DNA of 64,000 nucleotides from assembly GCA_034231615.1 (NCBI GenBank), contig CM067299.1:19496498-19560497 (forward strand), in the 5' to 3' direction. A program made the position numbers and the translations under genes. The stretch's first letter is position 1; each line of letters starts with the position of its first letter. The notes beneath the pieces were generated by a model, which saw only the letters and a list, made by a program, of their open reading frames with translations, searched no databases and had not been told where the DNA came from. Of the stretch, positions 10,137-21,689 are shown piece after piece. The stretch is from Meghimatium bilineatum. Its lineage: Eukaryota; Mollusca; Gastropoda; Stylommatophora; Philomycidae.

Positions 10137-11236
10137 TCTGTACCTCTGTTTTATAGACTACACTAAAGCTTTTGACAAAGTTAAACATAGCGAAATTATA
10201 CACATGCTAGAGAATCTGAATATTGACAGCAAGGATTTAAGAATAATCAAGAACATGTACTGGCAACAAACAGCAGCAATAAGAGTAGGAAAGCAATTTG
10301 GCCCTTTTCAACAAATAAAACAAGGAGTCAGACAGGGATTCGTGCTTTCACCAGACCTGTTCTCTCTATACAGTGAAAACATATTGCGGGCAATAGTAGA
10401 TAGCCCAGGAATATCAGTGGGAGGACATAACATAAATAATTTGAGATATGCGGATGACACTGTTCTGATTGCAAAAAGTGAGGAAGACCTTCAAAACTTA
10501 ATTAAAGTAGTAGTCACAGAAAGCAAAGAGAAAGGCCTCTTCCTAAATATCAAGAAAACAGAAGTAATGGTTATTTCAAAGAAAGAAAATAACACACCTT
10601 GCAAGATCATAGTGAATGATGTAGTATTAAAACAGGTCCACCAATTCAAATATCTAGGTACAATTATAACAGCAGATGGAAGAAGTTCAACAGAAATAAG
10701 ATGTAGAATAGGACAGGTAAAAACAACATTCAGAAAAATGAAAAATATACTGTATAATATGATCTTGTCATTAGAGGTGAGAAAGAGAGTTCTGCAGTGC
10801 TATACAATCCTATACTAACATATGGGTGCGAGTCTTGGACAATAAACAAACTGGAAAGTGGGAGATTGGAGGCAACAGAGATGTGGTTCTACAGAAGAAT
10901 GCTGAGAATACCATGGACTACCAGAAAAACTAATGTAGAGGTGCTAAAAGAGTTAAATGCGAAACGGACCTTAATCAACAATATAAGAAAAAGGCAATCT
11001 TCTTTGTTTGGCCACTTCATGAGACAGGTAGGATTAGAGAACATAATCACAACAGGCAAGATTGAAGGCACCAGAGACAGAGGGCGACAACGTGAGAAAA
11101 TATTAGACAGTTTGACAACCTGGCACGGCAAAGAAACAACAACGACTTTGATACATAATACTGTGGACAGAGAGCTGTGGAGAGCCATGACCGCCTACGC
11201 CACCCGGCATGACACCTGATGATGATGATGATGATG
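10137..11236 (+). mobile_element. 5'-truncated RTE-clade LINE, one frameshift
   Basis: The element encodes the palm, thumb and C-terminal part of a non-LTR reverse transcriptase: FIDYTKAFDKVKH at the truncated start, VRQGFVLSPDLFSLY, the catalytic YADDT at about 10447, then YLGTIIT and GCESWTINK, RRMLRIPWT and RDRGRQREKILDSL. The last block is typical of RTE/BovB proteins. The frame is open from about 10142 to 10818 and resumes in another frame from 10797 to 11219. Comparison with 17277-17732 shows one base missing near 10805, so the copy is inactive. It ends in a (GAT)n tail and is bounded by a 12-bp duplication ATTCTTCATCTT at 10125-10136 and 11237-11248. Confidence 0.92.
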
Positions 11237-11250
11237 ATTCTTCATCTTAC

Positions 11251-12116
11251 GTGATAGAAGTAACACTCTTGCTGGCTAGAATAGAAGTAACACTCTTACT
11301 GGTTAGAATAGAAGTAACACTCTTACTGGCTAGAATATAAGTAACACTCTTACTGGCTAGAATAGAAGTAACACTCTTACTGTCTAGAATAGAAGTAACA
11401 CTCTTACTGGCTAGAATAGAAGTAACACTCTTACTGGCTAGAATAGAAGTAACACTCTTACTGGCTAGAATAGAAGTAACACTCTTACTGGCTAGAATAG
11501 AAGTAACACTCTTACTGGCTAGAATAGAAGTAACACTCTTACTGGCTAGAATAGAAGTAACACTCTTACTGGCTAGAATAGAAGTAACACTCTTACTGGC
11601 TAGAATAGAAGTAACACTCTTACTGGCTAGAATAGAAGTAACACTCTTACTGGCTAGAATAGAAGTAACACTCTTACTGGCTAGAATAGAAGTAACACTC
11701 TTACTGGCTAGAATAGAAGTAACACTCTTACTGGCTAGAATAGAAGTAACACTCTTACTGGCTAGAATAGAAGTAACACTCTTACTGGCTAGAATAGAAG
11801 TAACACTCTTACTGGCTAGAATAGAAGTAACACTCTTACTGGCTAGAATATAAGTAACACTCTTACTGGCTAGAATAGAAGTAACACTCTTACTGGTTAG
11901 AATAGAAGTAACACTCTTACTGGTTAGAATAGAAGTAACACTCTTACTGGCTAGAATAGAAGTAATACTATTACTGGCTAGAATAGAAGTAACACTCTTA
12001 CTGGTTAGAATAGAAGTAACACTCTTACTGACTAGAATAGAAGTAACACTCTTACTGGTTAGAATAGAAGTAACACTCTTACTGGTTAGAATAGAAGTAA
12101 CACTCTTACTGGCTAA
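11251..12116. repeat. Minisatellite, 27-bp unit, ~32 copies
   Basis: The unit is AGAAGTAACACTCTTACTGG plus CTAGAAT. Most copies are identical; a few carry TTAGAAT or a TATAAG variant. It starts right after the LINE and runs into a SINE family A fragment, so it may have grown from the junction sequence. Confidence 0.97.
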
Positions 12117-12215
12117 CAGAATGTTGTCCAGAAAATGGAATACTTTGTGTTATGATTTACACATTGGTTGATATATCTGCGCCTTTCCACCGGACACTTC
12201 TGTCTTCTCTAGTTT
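12112..12215 (-). mobile_element. SINE family A 3' fragment (minus)
   Basis: AACAGAATGTTGTCCAGAAA then ATGGAATACTTTGTGTTATG and ATATCTGCGCCTTTCCACCG match the 3' half of family A on the minus strand. Confidence 0.6.
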
Positions 12216-12260
12216 TGTTAACTATTTACTGCTACTTGATGAGACTACCAGACAACTACG

Positions 12261-12540
12261 AAAATGGTATAGTCATAAAAATGGTATAGTCATAAAAATG
12301 GTATAGTCATAAAAATGGTATAGTCATAAAAATGGTATAGTCATAAAAATGGTATAGTCATAAAAATGGTATAGTCATAAAAATGGTATAGTCATAAAAA
12401 TGGTATAGTCATAAAAATGATATAGTCATAAAAATCGTATAGTCATAAAAATGGTATAGTCATAAAAATGGTATAGTCATAAAAATCGTATAGTCATACA
12501 AATGGTATAGTCATAAAAATGGTATAGTCATAAAAATGGG
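12261..12540. repeat. Minisatellite, 17-bp unit, ~16 copies
   Basis: The unit is AAAAATGGTATAGTCAT. Rare variants are ATCGTAT, ATGATAT and CATACAAATGG. Confidence 0.97.
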
Positions 12541-12951
12541 CAAGATCTCTAAGTTACTAGCGAGCTTGTGCATTTAATGAAGAACATATTATTCTTGAAT
12601 ACAACGGTAACAACTGCTGTTAGGCATAACTATGAGGCAGGGTGATGATATTTTGTACATCAATGGAAATGAACACACCAAAAATCCAATTTTCGACCAG
12701 AAAGTATTAGACCTTAACAAGAACAAGTTCACAAAATAATACGACAAGAAAGAACGACACTGTCGAAATTAACATGACAGCTAAATGATAGTGGCACAGA
12801 TAATTGAGACAATCTAAACAATAAAACATACGTTAGAAACATGTGTAAATTACTACTTGATAAAAACTTTGAGCATTAAAAGAGAATATAAGATTTGAAA
12901 CAAGGATGTTTGAATAAGAACTCGGCAGGAATTATTTACAAGTCATGTAAA
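12541..12951. other. Unassigned AT-rich DNA
   Basis: Nothing was recognised. Confidence 0.35.
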
Positions 12952-13470
12952 GAAATGGAGATATATTGTTCATACTCTGAAATGGAGATAGATTGTTCAT
13001 ACTCTGAAATGGAGATATATTGTTCATACTCTGAAATGGAGATAGATTGTTCATACTCTGAAATGGAGATAGATTGTTCATACTCTGAAATGGAGATTGA
13101 TTGTTCATACTCTGAAATGGAGATATATTGTTCATACTCTGAAATGGAGATATATTGTTCATACTCTGAAATGGAGATATATTGTTCATACTCTGAAATG
13201 GAGATTGATTGTTCATACTCTGAAATGGAGATTGATTGTTCATACTCTGAAATGGAGATAGATTGTTCATACTCTGAAATGGAGATAGATTGTTCATACT
13301 CTGAAATGGAGATTGATTGTTCATACTCTGAAATGGAGATTGATTGTTCATACTCTGAAATGGAGATATATTGTTCATACTCTGAAATGGAGATAGATTG
13401 TTCATACTCTGAAATGGAGATAGATTGTTCATACTCTGAAATGGAGATAGATTGTTCATACTCTGAAATA
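12952..13470. repeat. Minisatellite, 27-bp unit, ~19 copies
   Basis: The unit is GAAATGGAGATAGATTGTTC plus ATACTCT, with A/T variation at one site (GATATAT, GATAGAT, GATTGAT). It is nine codons long and stop-free on both strands (MEIDCSYSE forward, FQSMNNLSP reverse), which explains the two ~210-codon open frames. There are no splice signals or flanking coding exon, so it is treated as non-coding. Confidence 0.95.
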
Positions 13471-13759
13471 GGCAGAAAACTGTATCACAGAACACAAATT
13501 GACATGAATAACATAGGATGAGAGAAAGAGGGGGGGGGGCATAAAACAATTTGGGAGAATGAGATGTCAAAGTCTCCGTAATATTGCCATCACATTGAAG
13601 AATTTTTTAAAAAGAGAGTTAAGCTACATAAATAAAAATAAATCTTAAAGCATAAAGTGAAACTTCATATTAAAAAAAAAAAATATATAAACATTGACTA
13701 CTATAGTATCATTTTGTGTCTCACTTTCTTCCAGTTTTCATTGAATTTTTTTTTTCTAG

Positions 13760-13896
13760 ACAGATCATGGCAACGTCCACAAACAGCAGTGGTAGACTAA
13801 AATTACAGACATTACCAGTCAATCGTGGTTATGGAGTCAACATAAGAGAACTTCAGAGATGCATGAGTGTTGTAAACAAGCCTGCACCGGATGATG
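13760..13896 (+). CDS. Class B (secretin-family) GPCR exon, N-terminal to the HRM domain
   Basis: The exon follows a long polypyrimidine tract and TCTAG acceptor (13758-13759) and stops at GATG|GTGAGT (intron from 13897). It encodes QIMATSTNSSGRLK... to ...LQRCMSVVNKPAPDD and ends with the first base of a codon. The ATG at 13767 could start translation, but these receptors need a signal peptide and none is encoded here, so an upstream exon is more likely. Only the exon at 59471 gives it meaning. The phase-1 junction makes Gly, and C in LQRC then sits where the first HRM cysteine (the KCY...P..G.YC region of calcitonin-type receptors) is expected. NSS is a possible N-glycosylation site. The splice geometry is seen; the family assignment is inference from the joined reading. 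Confidence 0.7.
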
Positions 13897-14029
13897 GTGA
13901 GTACACAAGTTAATTAACAAGAACAACGTTCTCACCAGAAAACTAAAAACAGCGATGCTCAGTTGGGATTTCTCGTATCAATTTCAGTCTGTAGTAGTAA
14001 TTTGAAACTAGTAACATTGGAAATTAGTT

Positions 14030-14500
14030 GTAATGGCTTGATTCTAGTAACATTAGTTGTAATTGCTTGATTCTAGTAACATTAGTTGTAATGGCTTGAC
14101 AAGTAACATTAGTAGTAGTGGCTTGACTCTAGTAACATTAATTGTAGTGGGTTGACTCTAGTAACATTAATTGTAGTGGCTTGACTCTAGTAACATTAAT
14201 TGTAGTGGCTTGACTCTAGTAATATTAGTTGTAGTGGCTTGACTCTAGTAACATTAGTTGTAGTGGCTTGACTCTAGTAACATTAATTGTAGTGGGTTGA
14301 CTCTAGTAATATTAGTTGTAGTGGGTTGACTCTAATAACATTAGTAATTAATTGTAGTTGGTTGACTCTAATAACATTAGTAATTAATTGTAGTTGGTTG
14401 ACTCTAATAACATTAGTAATTAATTGTAGTTGGTTGACTCTAATAACATTAGTAATTAATTGTAGTAGGTTGACTCTAGTAACGTTAATGGTAGTGGCTT
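14030..14500. repeat. Minisatellite, ~29 and ~40-bp units, ~14 copies
   Basis: TTGACTCTAGTAACATTAGT followed by TGTAGTGGC is repeated about ten times. It then changes to a longer unit with TAATAACATTAGTAATTAAT. The higher-order unit at 14340-14460 shows a second round of duplication. Confidence 0.93.
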
Positions 14501-14962
14501 GACATACACATTTTCTTCTTAACACTGTTTAGCATCGTGGTTTACAGTTTGGCTCAGATAGCTTGTGTTATGATATTTTGACACTCAATGGATGGTACAT
14601 ATGGTAATGTTACATCAGCCTGAGAAAAATGGCTTTGCAGGCCGGATGTGGATCTCGTGCAGTTTTTCCCCAACTTTTGTCTATATTCCACCGATGTTTT
14701 ATTTAGTTGTATCCTTCAGCACATGATGACTAACTATTCTAGCACTTTGCTGTTTCATAAGTCTTTTATTGATTGCTATATGCCAACGATTTCTGACTCC
14801 ATGTTCACTGCCACGTTTTGTACTCTGGATATAGACGCAGAAAAAGAATCACGCACTATTTTCTTCAACTGGTCTACCAGCTTCATTGCGTTCAGAGATT
14901 AAGTGAGTTTCGTTGAACTGTCATATTTCATATGGCAGTGCCCGCAAATTTGCCTGGTTTTT
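14501..14962. other. Unassigned DNA
   Basis: No gene or element was recognised; an 84-codon open frame at 14648-14902 has no supporting signal. Confidence 0.35.
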
Positions 14963-14974
14963 AATCTCTCTAAC

Positions 14975-16310
14975 GGGGTGCAAAGGGAGCGCATTGCTCT
15001 ATGCGGACCCAGGGTTAGCAGATAACCAAGATCCCAAATGTACCTCCACGCGGTGCACCCTGGTAACAGAAAAAAGCAGCTCGAGCTGATTCTGGCCAAA
15101 TCATTTGGGGATCGTGTCCGAGAGTGTGGAGGTAGCAGATGGAAAGAGATTTGACTGCAAAAGAGACAGACAATATCTCCGACACCACTAGCAACACCAC
15201 ATACAGCGACACTGTCGACATACAGTGAAGCTAGTTAGTCCAGTCCGAACATTGGAGGGGCGGCCAATGAAAAAAGCATGAAAAGATGGATGCATGGTGA
15301 AAGACAGATAGATTTCATACTGAGTACTATGAAAAATGAAAGGGCAGAACAGCGCTAGAGGACAGCGCCAACTGCAAATAGAAAGTGAAAACGATTACGG
15401 AAATGGGAACTACAAGCTCTGTTAGCTCGCGACGAGTTCTAGTTGCTTGATTTCCTTATAGACAGAGACCCATACCCAATAATGGGCGTCCAGCAAAGCA
15501 AAAAAGATCTGGCCTAACTCTAATGTCGAGTCTTCCTATACCGGAAAAATTCTCGCAAAGAGAAAGGGTGCCGAAACCGATAGGCTCAGGCAAAAAAAAA
15601 AGAAGAAAAAAAGGGGACAAAGTTAGCAGTCCTGTCCCAACCCTACTGTCAAGTTTTCCCATACCGGAAATACACTTGCAGAGAGAAAGGGTTTGGTAAC
15701 CGATGGGCTCGGGCACAAAAGAGACAACGATTTTAGCTCTGGCCCAACTCTACTGTCAGGTTCTCCTGTACCGGATATACACTTGCACAGAGAAAGGGTT
15801 CAGTACCTGATGGGCTCAGGCGCTATTGGGATAAGGTCGCTCAGCGCGAGAACGCCTTGCTCTCAATCGTGTGGTGTGAGCCTCGAGCTTTGGCGACGGG
15901 TTCACGATGCCGGTGAATGATAAGAGGGCGAAAGAGCCAGGGTCCAACTCTTCTGTTGAGTTCTTCCTCTTAAGGAACCAGGCTCACGGATGAGAAACGG
16001 CTCAGTACCCGATGGGCACAGGCACAGCACGTCCAATTACACGAGGCAAGTTCATAGACAGTGGAACACCTCGTGCGAGACAGAAGTGAGCAAAAAATCG
16101 TCTGGGCGAAGAGTCACCACACACACGCGTGCTTGGCGACAGATAGTGAGGCTGTCACAGGATATGGTAGACCACCCGAATTGTCAGGCATGCCGAAATC
16201 AGATGTGCTAGGCCTACAAGGCGCATAACGGTAGCACAATGTAAACACGCTCCCAACGGAAACCGCACGGATATCCGTGTTGATTACAATGGAGCGAACG
16301 CAAAACAAAC
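14975..16310 (+). mobile_element. GC-rich retroposon, copy 1 (1336 bp)
   Basis: The element begins GGGGTGCAAAGGGAGCGC and ends GCGAACGCAAAACAAAC. It is bounded by an exact 12-bp duplication AATCTCTCTAAC at 14963-14974 and 16311-16322. A second copy at 38932-40156 starts at the same base and ends alike, so the 5' end is a true element end and not a truncation. It is visibly richer in G+C than the flanks. Inside, a ~107-bp unit with GAAAGGGTTCGGTACCTGAT and ACTCTACTGTCAGG occurs three times here (about 15500-15820), plus a diverged relative near 15940-16020. No inverted ends and no long ORF were found. The A-rich tail and duplication point to LINE-type retroposition. The source is unknown. Confidence 0.88.
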
Positions 16311-16529
16311 AATCTCTCTAACATCAAACATCTTTTAGAAAGTGTGGTTAAAAGTAACATTAATTAGTATTAGAAAATATTGAAGGACTATAAACTGGAA
16401 AAACTAAATTTGGAAGATATGGAAAGAAGTAACACATAGTAATAATTAAAACTCCATTAAATTTTCACACCAACAGTGTATTGTCAATGTCATACGTAGA
16501 TTAAATAACAAAATAACGAGAGAAAGCTT

Positions 16530-16790
16530 ACTGTGTGTAAAATGAGATGTCTAAGAAAAACAACAACATAACAAGAATATATTATTTGAAGAAAGGATTA
16601 CAAGAAATATTGGAACAAAGTCTGTGATAAAATATATTGAAAAAGAGAGACTAATATGGTTCGGTCACTTAATGATAATGAACCCATACTACCCAGCAGT
16701 AAGTGCATACAACATTTGAGTGGAAACAATACGAGGTCGACAAAGACCAAAAAGAAGGTGGATTCACATAATTACAAACACTCTGTGAAG
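16530..16790 (+). mobile_element. Decayed LINE C-terminus
   Basis: Across frames it reads VIKYIEKERLIWFGHLMIMN, PAVSAYNI and RGRQRPKRRWI. This is the C-terminal block (I.YIERQ...WFGH..RM ... RGRPR.RW.D) of the same LINE group as 23490-23790 and 30690-30958. Several stops and frameshifts are present. Confidence 0.55.
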
Positions 16791-16799
16791 TTACAATAT

Positions 16800-17264
16800 T
16801 ACTGCATATTAAGCGACGAAATGTGCCATAACCTGAAAACCGATCATCATTCATTCCTGTCACACATAACAGCAAAATCAGAGAAGAGACAATAGATGTA
16901 TAGGATAACTAAAACCGGGAAAGACTCAAAGATAAAATGTAGAATACAACAACCACACCCTCTAATTGTTTGCGTTGTGGTTACCGAAACGTCCATTCGT
17001 GGAACAGGCTAGCAAACTGCCTCAAGGAAGATAAAACAACCCTTGAAAAATCTGTACTCGTTAATCAATATATGAAGTTTGGCGAAGTCTCGAGCTGGAG
17101 GACGGTCTACAGATGATCAGACTATAAGAGCATATTAGGTTCCTGGCTTGTAAATTAAGAGTGGATACTAAATAAGGATTATAGATTTTATAGACAAATC
17201 AGTAAGCTGGACTAAGGTTCTTTTTCATGGTCGTCTTATCCTTCATTCAGGTTTCTGTTTCATT
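16800..17264. other. Unassigned DNA
   Basis: A lone CCGAAACGTCC motif occurs near 16984. Nothing else was recognised. Confidence 0.35.
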
Positions 17265-17276
17265 ATAATGATAAAA

Positions 17277-17732
17277 GAGGTGAGAAAGAGAGTTCTGCAG
17301 TGCTATATAACTCCTATACTAACATATGGGTGCGAGTCTTGGTCAATAAACAGACTGGAAAGTGGGAAAATAGAGGCAACAGAGATGTGGTTCTACAGAA
17401 GAATGCTCAGAATACCATGGACTGCCAGAAACACTAATGTAGAGGTGTTAAAAGAGTCAAATGCGAAACGGACCTTAATCAACACTATAAGAGAAAGGTC
17501 ATCTTATTTTTTTTGGCCACTTCATGAGACAGGCAGGTTTAGAGAACATAGTCACAACAGGCAAAATTGAAGGCATCAGAGACAGAGGGCGACAACGTGA
17601 GAAAATATTAGACAGTTTGACAATCTGGCATGGCAAGGAAACAACAACGACTTTGATACATAATACTGTGGACAGAGAGCTGTGGAGAGCCATGACCGCC
17701 TACGCCAGCAGGCATGCCACCTGATGATGATG
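17277..17732 (+). mobile_element. 5'-truncated RTE LINE, 3' end copy
   Basis: It corresponds to the last ~450 bp of 10137-11236, at roughly 93-95% identity by eye: EVRKRVLQCYITPILTYGCE, RRMLRIPWTARNTNVEVL and DRGRQREKILDSLT. It keeps the bases missing at the frameshift of that copy but has its own shift near 17510. A (GAT)n tail and exact 12-bp duplication ATAATGATAAAA (17265-17276, 17733-17744) bound it. Confidence 0.92.
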
Positions 17733-17846
17733 ATAATGATAAAATGTCAGTTTTAAAATACGAGGGAGTCAAAATAAGCTAGGGTGAAATATGATTTATA
17801 AGGCTAAATGGCGCAGAGAGAAGATGGACAACAAGATTACTTATTT

Positions 17847-20187
17847 TACAGAAACTGTAGGTTGTTAGGCACTAAACGCCGTATTTAATTTTCCAGGTAA
17901 CACATTGCCAGAAACTGTAGGTTGTTAGGCACTGAACGCCGTATATAATTTTCCAGGTAACACATTGCCAGAAACTGTAGGTTGTTAGGCACTGAACGCC
18001 GTATATAATTTTCCAGGTAACACATTGCCAGAAACTGTAGGTTGTTAGGCACTGAACGCCGTATATAATTTTCCAGGTAACACATTGCCAGAAACTGTAG
18101 GTTGTTAGGCACTGAACGCCGTATATAATTTTCCAGGTAACACATTGCCAGAAACTGTAGGTTGTTAGGCACTGAACGCCGTATATAATTTTCCAGGTAA
18201 CACATTGCCAGAAACTGTAGGTTGTTAGGCACTGAACGCCGTATATAATTTTCCAGGTAACACATTGCCAGAAACTGTAGGTTGTTAGGCACTGAACGCC
18301 GTATATAATTTTCCAGGTAACACATTGCCAGAAACTGTAGGTTGTTAGGCACTGAACGCCGTATATAATTTTCCAGGTAACACATTGCCAGAAACTGTAG
18401 GTTGTTAGGCACTGAACGCCGTATATAATTTTCCAGGTAACACATTGCCAGAAACTGTAGGTTGTTAGGCACTGAACGCCGTATATAATTTTCCAGGTAA
18501 CACATTGCCAGAAACTGTAGGTTGTTAGGCACTGAACGCCGTATATAATTTTCCAGGTAACACATTGCCAGAAACTGTAGGTTGTTAGGCACTGAACGCC
18601 GTATATAATTTTCCAGGTAACACATTGCCAGAAACTGTAGGTTGTTAGGCACTGAACGCCGTATATAATTTTCCAGGTAACACATTGCCAGAAACTGTAG
18701 GTTGTTAGGCACTGAACGCCGTATATAATTTTCCAGGTAACACATTGCCAGAAACTGTAGGTTGTTAGGCACTGAACGCCGTATATAATTTTCCAGGTAA
18801 CACATTGCCAGAAACTGTAGGTTGTTAGGCACTGAACGCCGTATATAATTTTCCAGGTAACACATTGCCAGAAACTGTAGGTTGTTAGGCACTGAACGCC
18901 GTATATAATTTTCCAGGTAACACATTGCCAGAAACTGTAGGTTGTTAGGCACTGAACGCCGTATATAATTTTCCAGGTAACACATTGCCAGAAACTGTAG
19001 GTTGTTAGGCACTGAACGCCGTATATAATTTTCCAGGTAACACATTGCCAGAAACTGTAGGTTGTTAGGCACTGAACGCCGTATATAATTTTCCAGGTAA
19101 CACATTGCCAGAAACTGTAGGTTGTTAGGCACTGAACGCCGTATATAATTTTCCAGGTAACACATTGCCAGAAACTGTAGGTTGTTAGGCACTGAACGCC
19201 GTATATAATTTTCCAGGTAACACATTGCCAGAAACTGTAGGTTGTTAGGCACTGAACGCCGTATATAAGTTTCCAGGTAACACATTGCCAGAAACTGTAG
19301 GTTGTTAGGCACTGAACGCCGTATATAATTTTCCAGGTAACACATTGCCAGAAACTGTAGGTTGTTAGGCACTAAACGCCGTATATAATTTTCCAGGTAA
19401 CACATTGCCAGAAACTGTAGGTTGTTAGGCACTGAACGCCGTATATAATTTTCCAGGTAACACATTGCCAGAAACTGTAGGTTGTTAGGCACTGAACGCC
19501 GTATATAATTTTCCAGGTAACACATTGCCAGAAACTGTAGGTTGTTAGGCACTGAACGCCGTATATAATTTTCCAGGTAACACATTGCCAGAAACTGTAG
19601 GTTGTTAGGCACTGAACGCCGTATATAATTTTCCAGGTAACACATTGCCAGAAACTGTAGGTTGTTAGGCACTGAACGCCGTATATAATTTTCCAGGTAA
19701 CACATTGCCAGAAACTGTAGGTTGTTAGGCACTGAACGCCGTATATAATTTTCCAGGTAACACATTGCCAGAAACTGTAGGTTGTTAGGCACTGAACGCC
19801 GTATATAATTTTCCAGGTAACACATTGCCAGAAACTGTAGGTTGTTAGGCACTGAACGCCGTATATAATTTTCCAGGTAACACATTGCCAGAAACTGTAG
19901 GTTGTTAGGCACTGAACGCCGTATATAATTTTCCAGGTAACACATTGCCAGAAACTGTAGGTTGTTAGGCACTGAACGCCGTATATAATTTTCCAGGTAA
20001 CACATTGCCAGAAACTGTAGGTTGTTAGGCACTGAACGCCGTATATAATTTTCCAGGTAACACATTGCCAGAAACTGTAGGTTGTTAGGCACTGAACGCC
20101 GTATATAATTTTCCAGGTAACACATTGCCAGAAACTGTAGGTTGTTAGGCACTGAACGCCGTATATAATTTTCCAGGTAACACATTG
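17847..20187. repeat. Highly uniform 60-bp satellite, ~39 units
   Basis: The unit runs CAGAAACTGTAGGTTGTTAG to CACATTGC. By eye only four single-base differences occur in about 2.34 kb (near 17874, 17886, 19269 and 19374). Sixty bases is 20 codons without a stop, so the minus strand is open for 766 codons (MCYLENYIRRSVPNNLQFLA repeated). There is no unique coding flank, signal peptide or splice support, so a gene is unlikely. The uniformity implies very recent amplification or gene conversion. Confidence 0.98.
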
Positions 20188-20387
20188 ATAACTAGAAGGA
20201 GTTTGGTAATACAGCTAGAAAGTTTCTGTAAAATTGAACAATGTTATGGTGGAACTTCATATAGACTGTATGGTAAAACGTAGACCAACATCACATACAT
20301 GCAGGTTGCAAAAGTAGACCAATATTACATGCATGAAGATGGCAAAAGTAGATTCTCCCGATGTTTGTGTGACTTTGAATAATTTTC

Positions 20388-20655
20388 ATTCTTCTTCTGC
20401 CGTTGTAGTCTCTATTTGTAACTGTTTCATATTTGTCCATGAGTTTTGTGTGTGTATTGCTCATGTTCTACAGCTTTTCTGGGCTATTTGCTACTTTCAA
20501 TCTCACACATCCGTCTTCAGAACAGTTTCTGTGTTACTTTTGCCCTTTATGTGATGGGACAGCCTATTTCAACCTATAAACTCATTATTTGCTTATGATA
20601 TGCATGAAAAGTCATACAGTCTTGCTATTATTTGCTCCCCTTTCAGGCCGCGTCA
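20388..20655 (-). mobile_element. SINE family A copy, diverged (minus)
   Basis: It starts CATTCTTCTTCTGCCGTTG and carries CACACATCCGTCTTCAGAAC, TGATATGCATGAAAAGTCAT and TTTGCTCCCCTTTCAGGCC. These are family A landmarks on the minus strand, with an extra ~50-bp segment near its start. Confidence 0.6.
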
Positions 20656-20659
20656 ACAC

Positions 20660-21354
20660 AAGAGCGTAGACAGCCATTCTTGCAAGTTGAAAACAGTAAC
20701 TTAAACTGTGGGGATAGTAGCCGTGAATACTTGTCATGGGACTGTTGGTTTGAATATACAGAGGTCCCAACTTTTCACACACCATATGATCTTCTACCTC
20801 TAATATTCCCCATTCACACACACACATGATACATCCATTGAGTTTACTGACATTCAGATTAATCTCACTTAGATACATTTCATTTAGATTAATATCACGA
20901 AGATTAATTCTATTGATTAAAGAAAATAAACGATATTATAATTACTTTAGCCCTTCAATATAATGCAGACATTTTTGTCAGTCAATTGTTTGGAGCTTGC
21001 ATATGATTGAATGTCTTCTTCCTGGAAAAAATTATCATGTATTCAATTATGTTTGGATGAGATTAGGATGTGATTGTTATTAGTAAAATGGTACCAGTGG
21101 TAGGCCTTAATAAATTTCGAACAAAGAGGGATCTGTTGGAAGAGATGGAACAATAGAAATTATAAATCATTTGGAAGCACAACGAATCAGACAATCTGCA
21201 ATATATCATTCTAGATAAAAAGTTGTGTACAATCAGGAAAGAGAAATACAATGCATTATTATTCAACGGGAAATGTGTGAGTATTTAACCGCAGTGTATT
21301 CTAAGAAACTAAAAGGAAAAGAACAGTATGTGAATTAATGATAAGACATTTTAG
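20660..21354. other. Unassigned DNA
   Basis: Nothing was recognised apart from a short CA run at 20813. Confidence 0.35.
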
Positions 21355-21492
21355 ATCTCGGGCCCAGTTTAGGTCCCGAGTTCAATCCTCGGTTGGGACA
21401 GGATTTTGTCTTTCAGAGGTACAATAAAAATCCTTTGTGCACAAGTCGCGGCGTCTGCTATGGCAAAACAGCCTTTATTTCCACAACCAATT
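21355..21492 (+). mobile_element. tRNA-like SINE family C, copy 1
   Basis: A B-box-like GAGTTCAATCCTCGG follows a weak A-box region. The downstream CAGGATTTTGTCTTTCAGAG, ATCCTTTGTGCACAAGTC and GCTATGGCAAAACAGCC recur at 41195-41345. Two copies with a shared head and body support a SINE; the tRNA parent was not identified. Confidence 0.5.
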
Positions 21493-21689
21493 GAAAGGAT
21501 CACTGCACTCCTTCACAGGAAAACATGCAGTAACAAAAGTGGTATACACTTTAGACAAATGTGATTACAACTAGAAGTGACCACTTTATTTCCTGCTGTA
21601 ACAACGTGTCAGTGAAAAACATCACCTCTATAACTCAATTGCACACCGGTAGTGTGAAAGAAAGTGCTAACAAATAGATAGAATTGAGC

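Noticed and set aside
11251-12116. Regular direct repeats suggesting a CRISPR array
   Set aside because: Units are contiguous with no unique spacers, and the context is eukaryotic. The same applies to all other arrays here.
12895-13570. ~210-codon proteins on both strands (MEIDCSYSE / FQSMNNLSP repeats)
   Set aside because: Both come from a 27-bp minisatellite; being open on both strands at once is the mark of a stop-free unit and not a gene.
13716-13766. Start of translation upstream of the 13.76-kb exon, giving a hydrophobic VSHFLPVFIEFFF leader
   Set aside because: This stretch is the polypyrimidine tract before a TCTAG acceptor; it starts with GTG and is better read as intron than as a signal peptide.
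17885-20185. 766-residue reverse-strand protein of 38 identical 20-residue repeats
   Set aside because: It is the trivial translation of a 60-bp satellite with a stop-free unit; no unique N- or C-terminus, splice sites or signal. Kept as a finding only for its uniformity.
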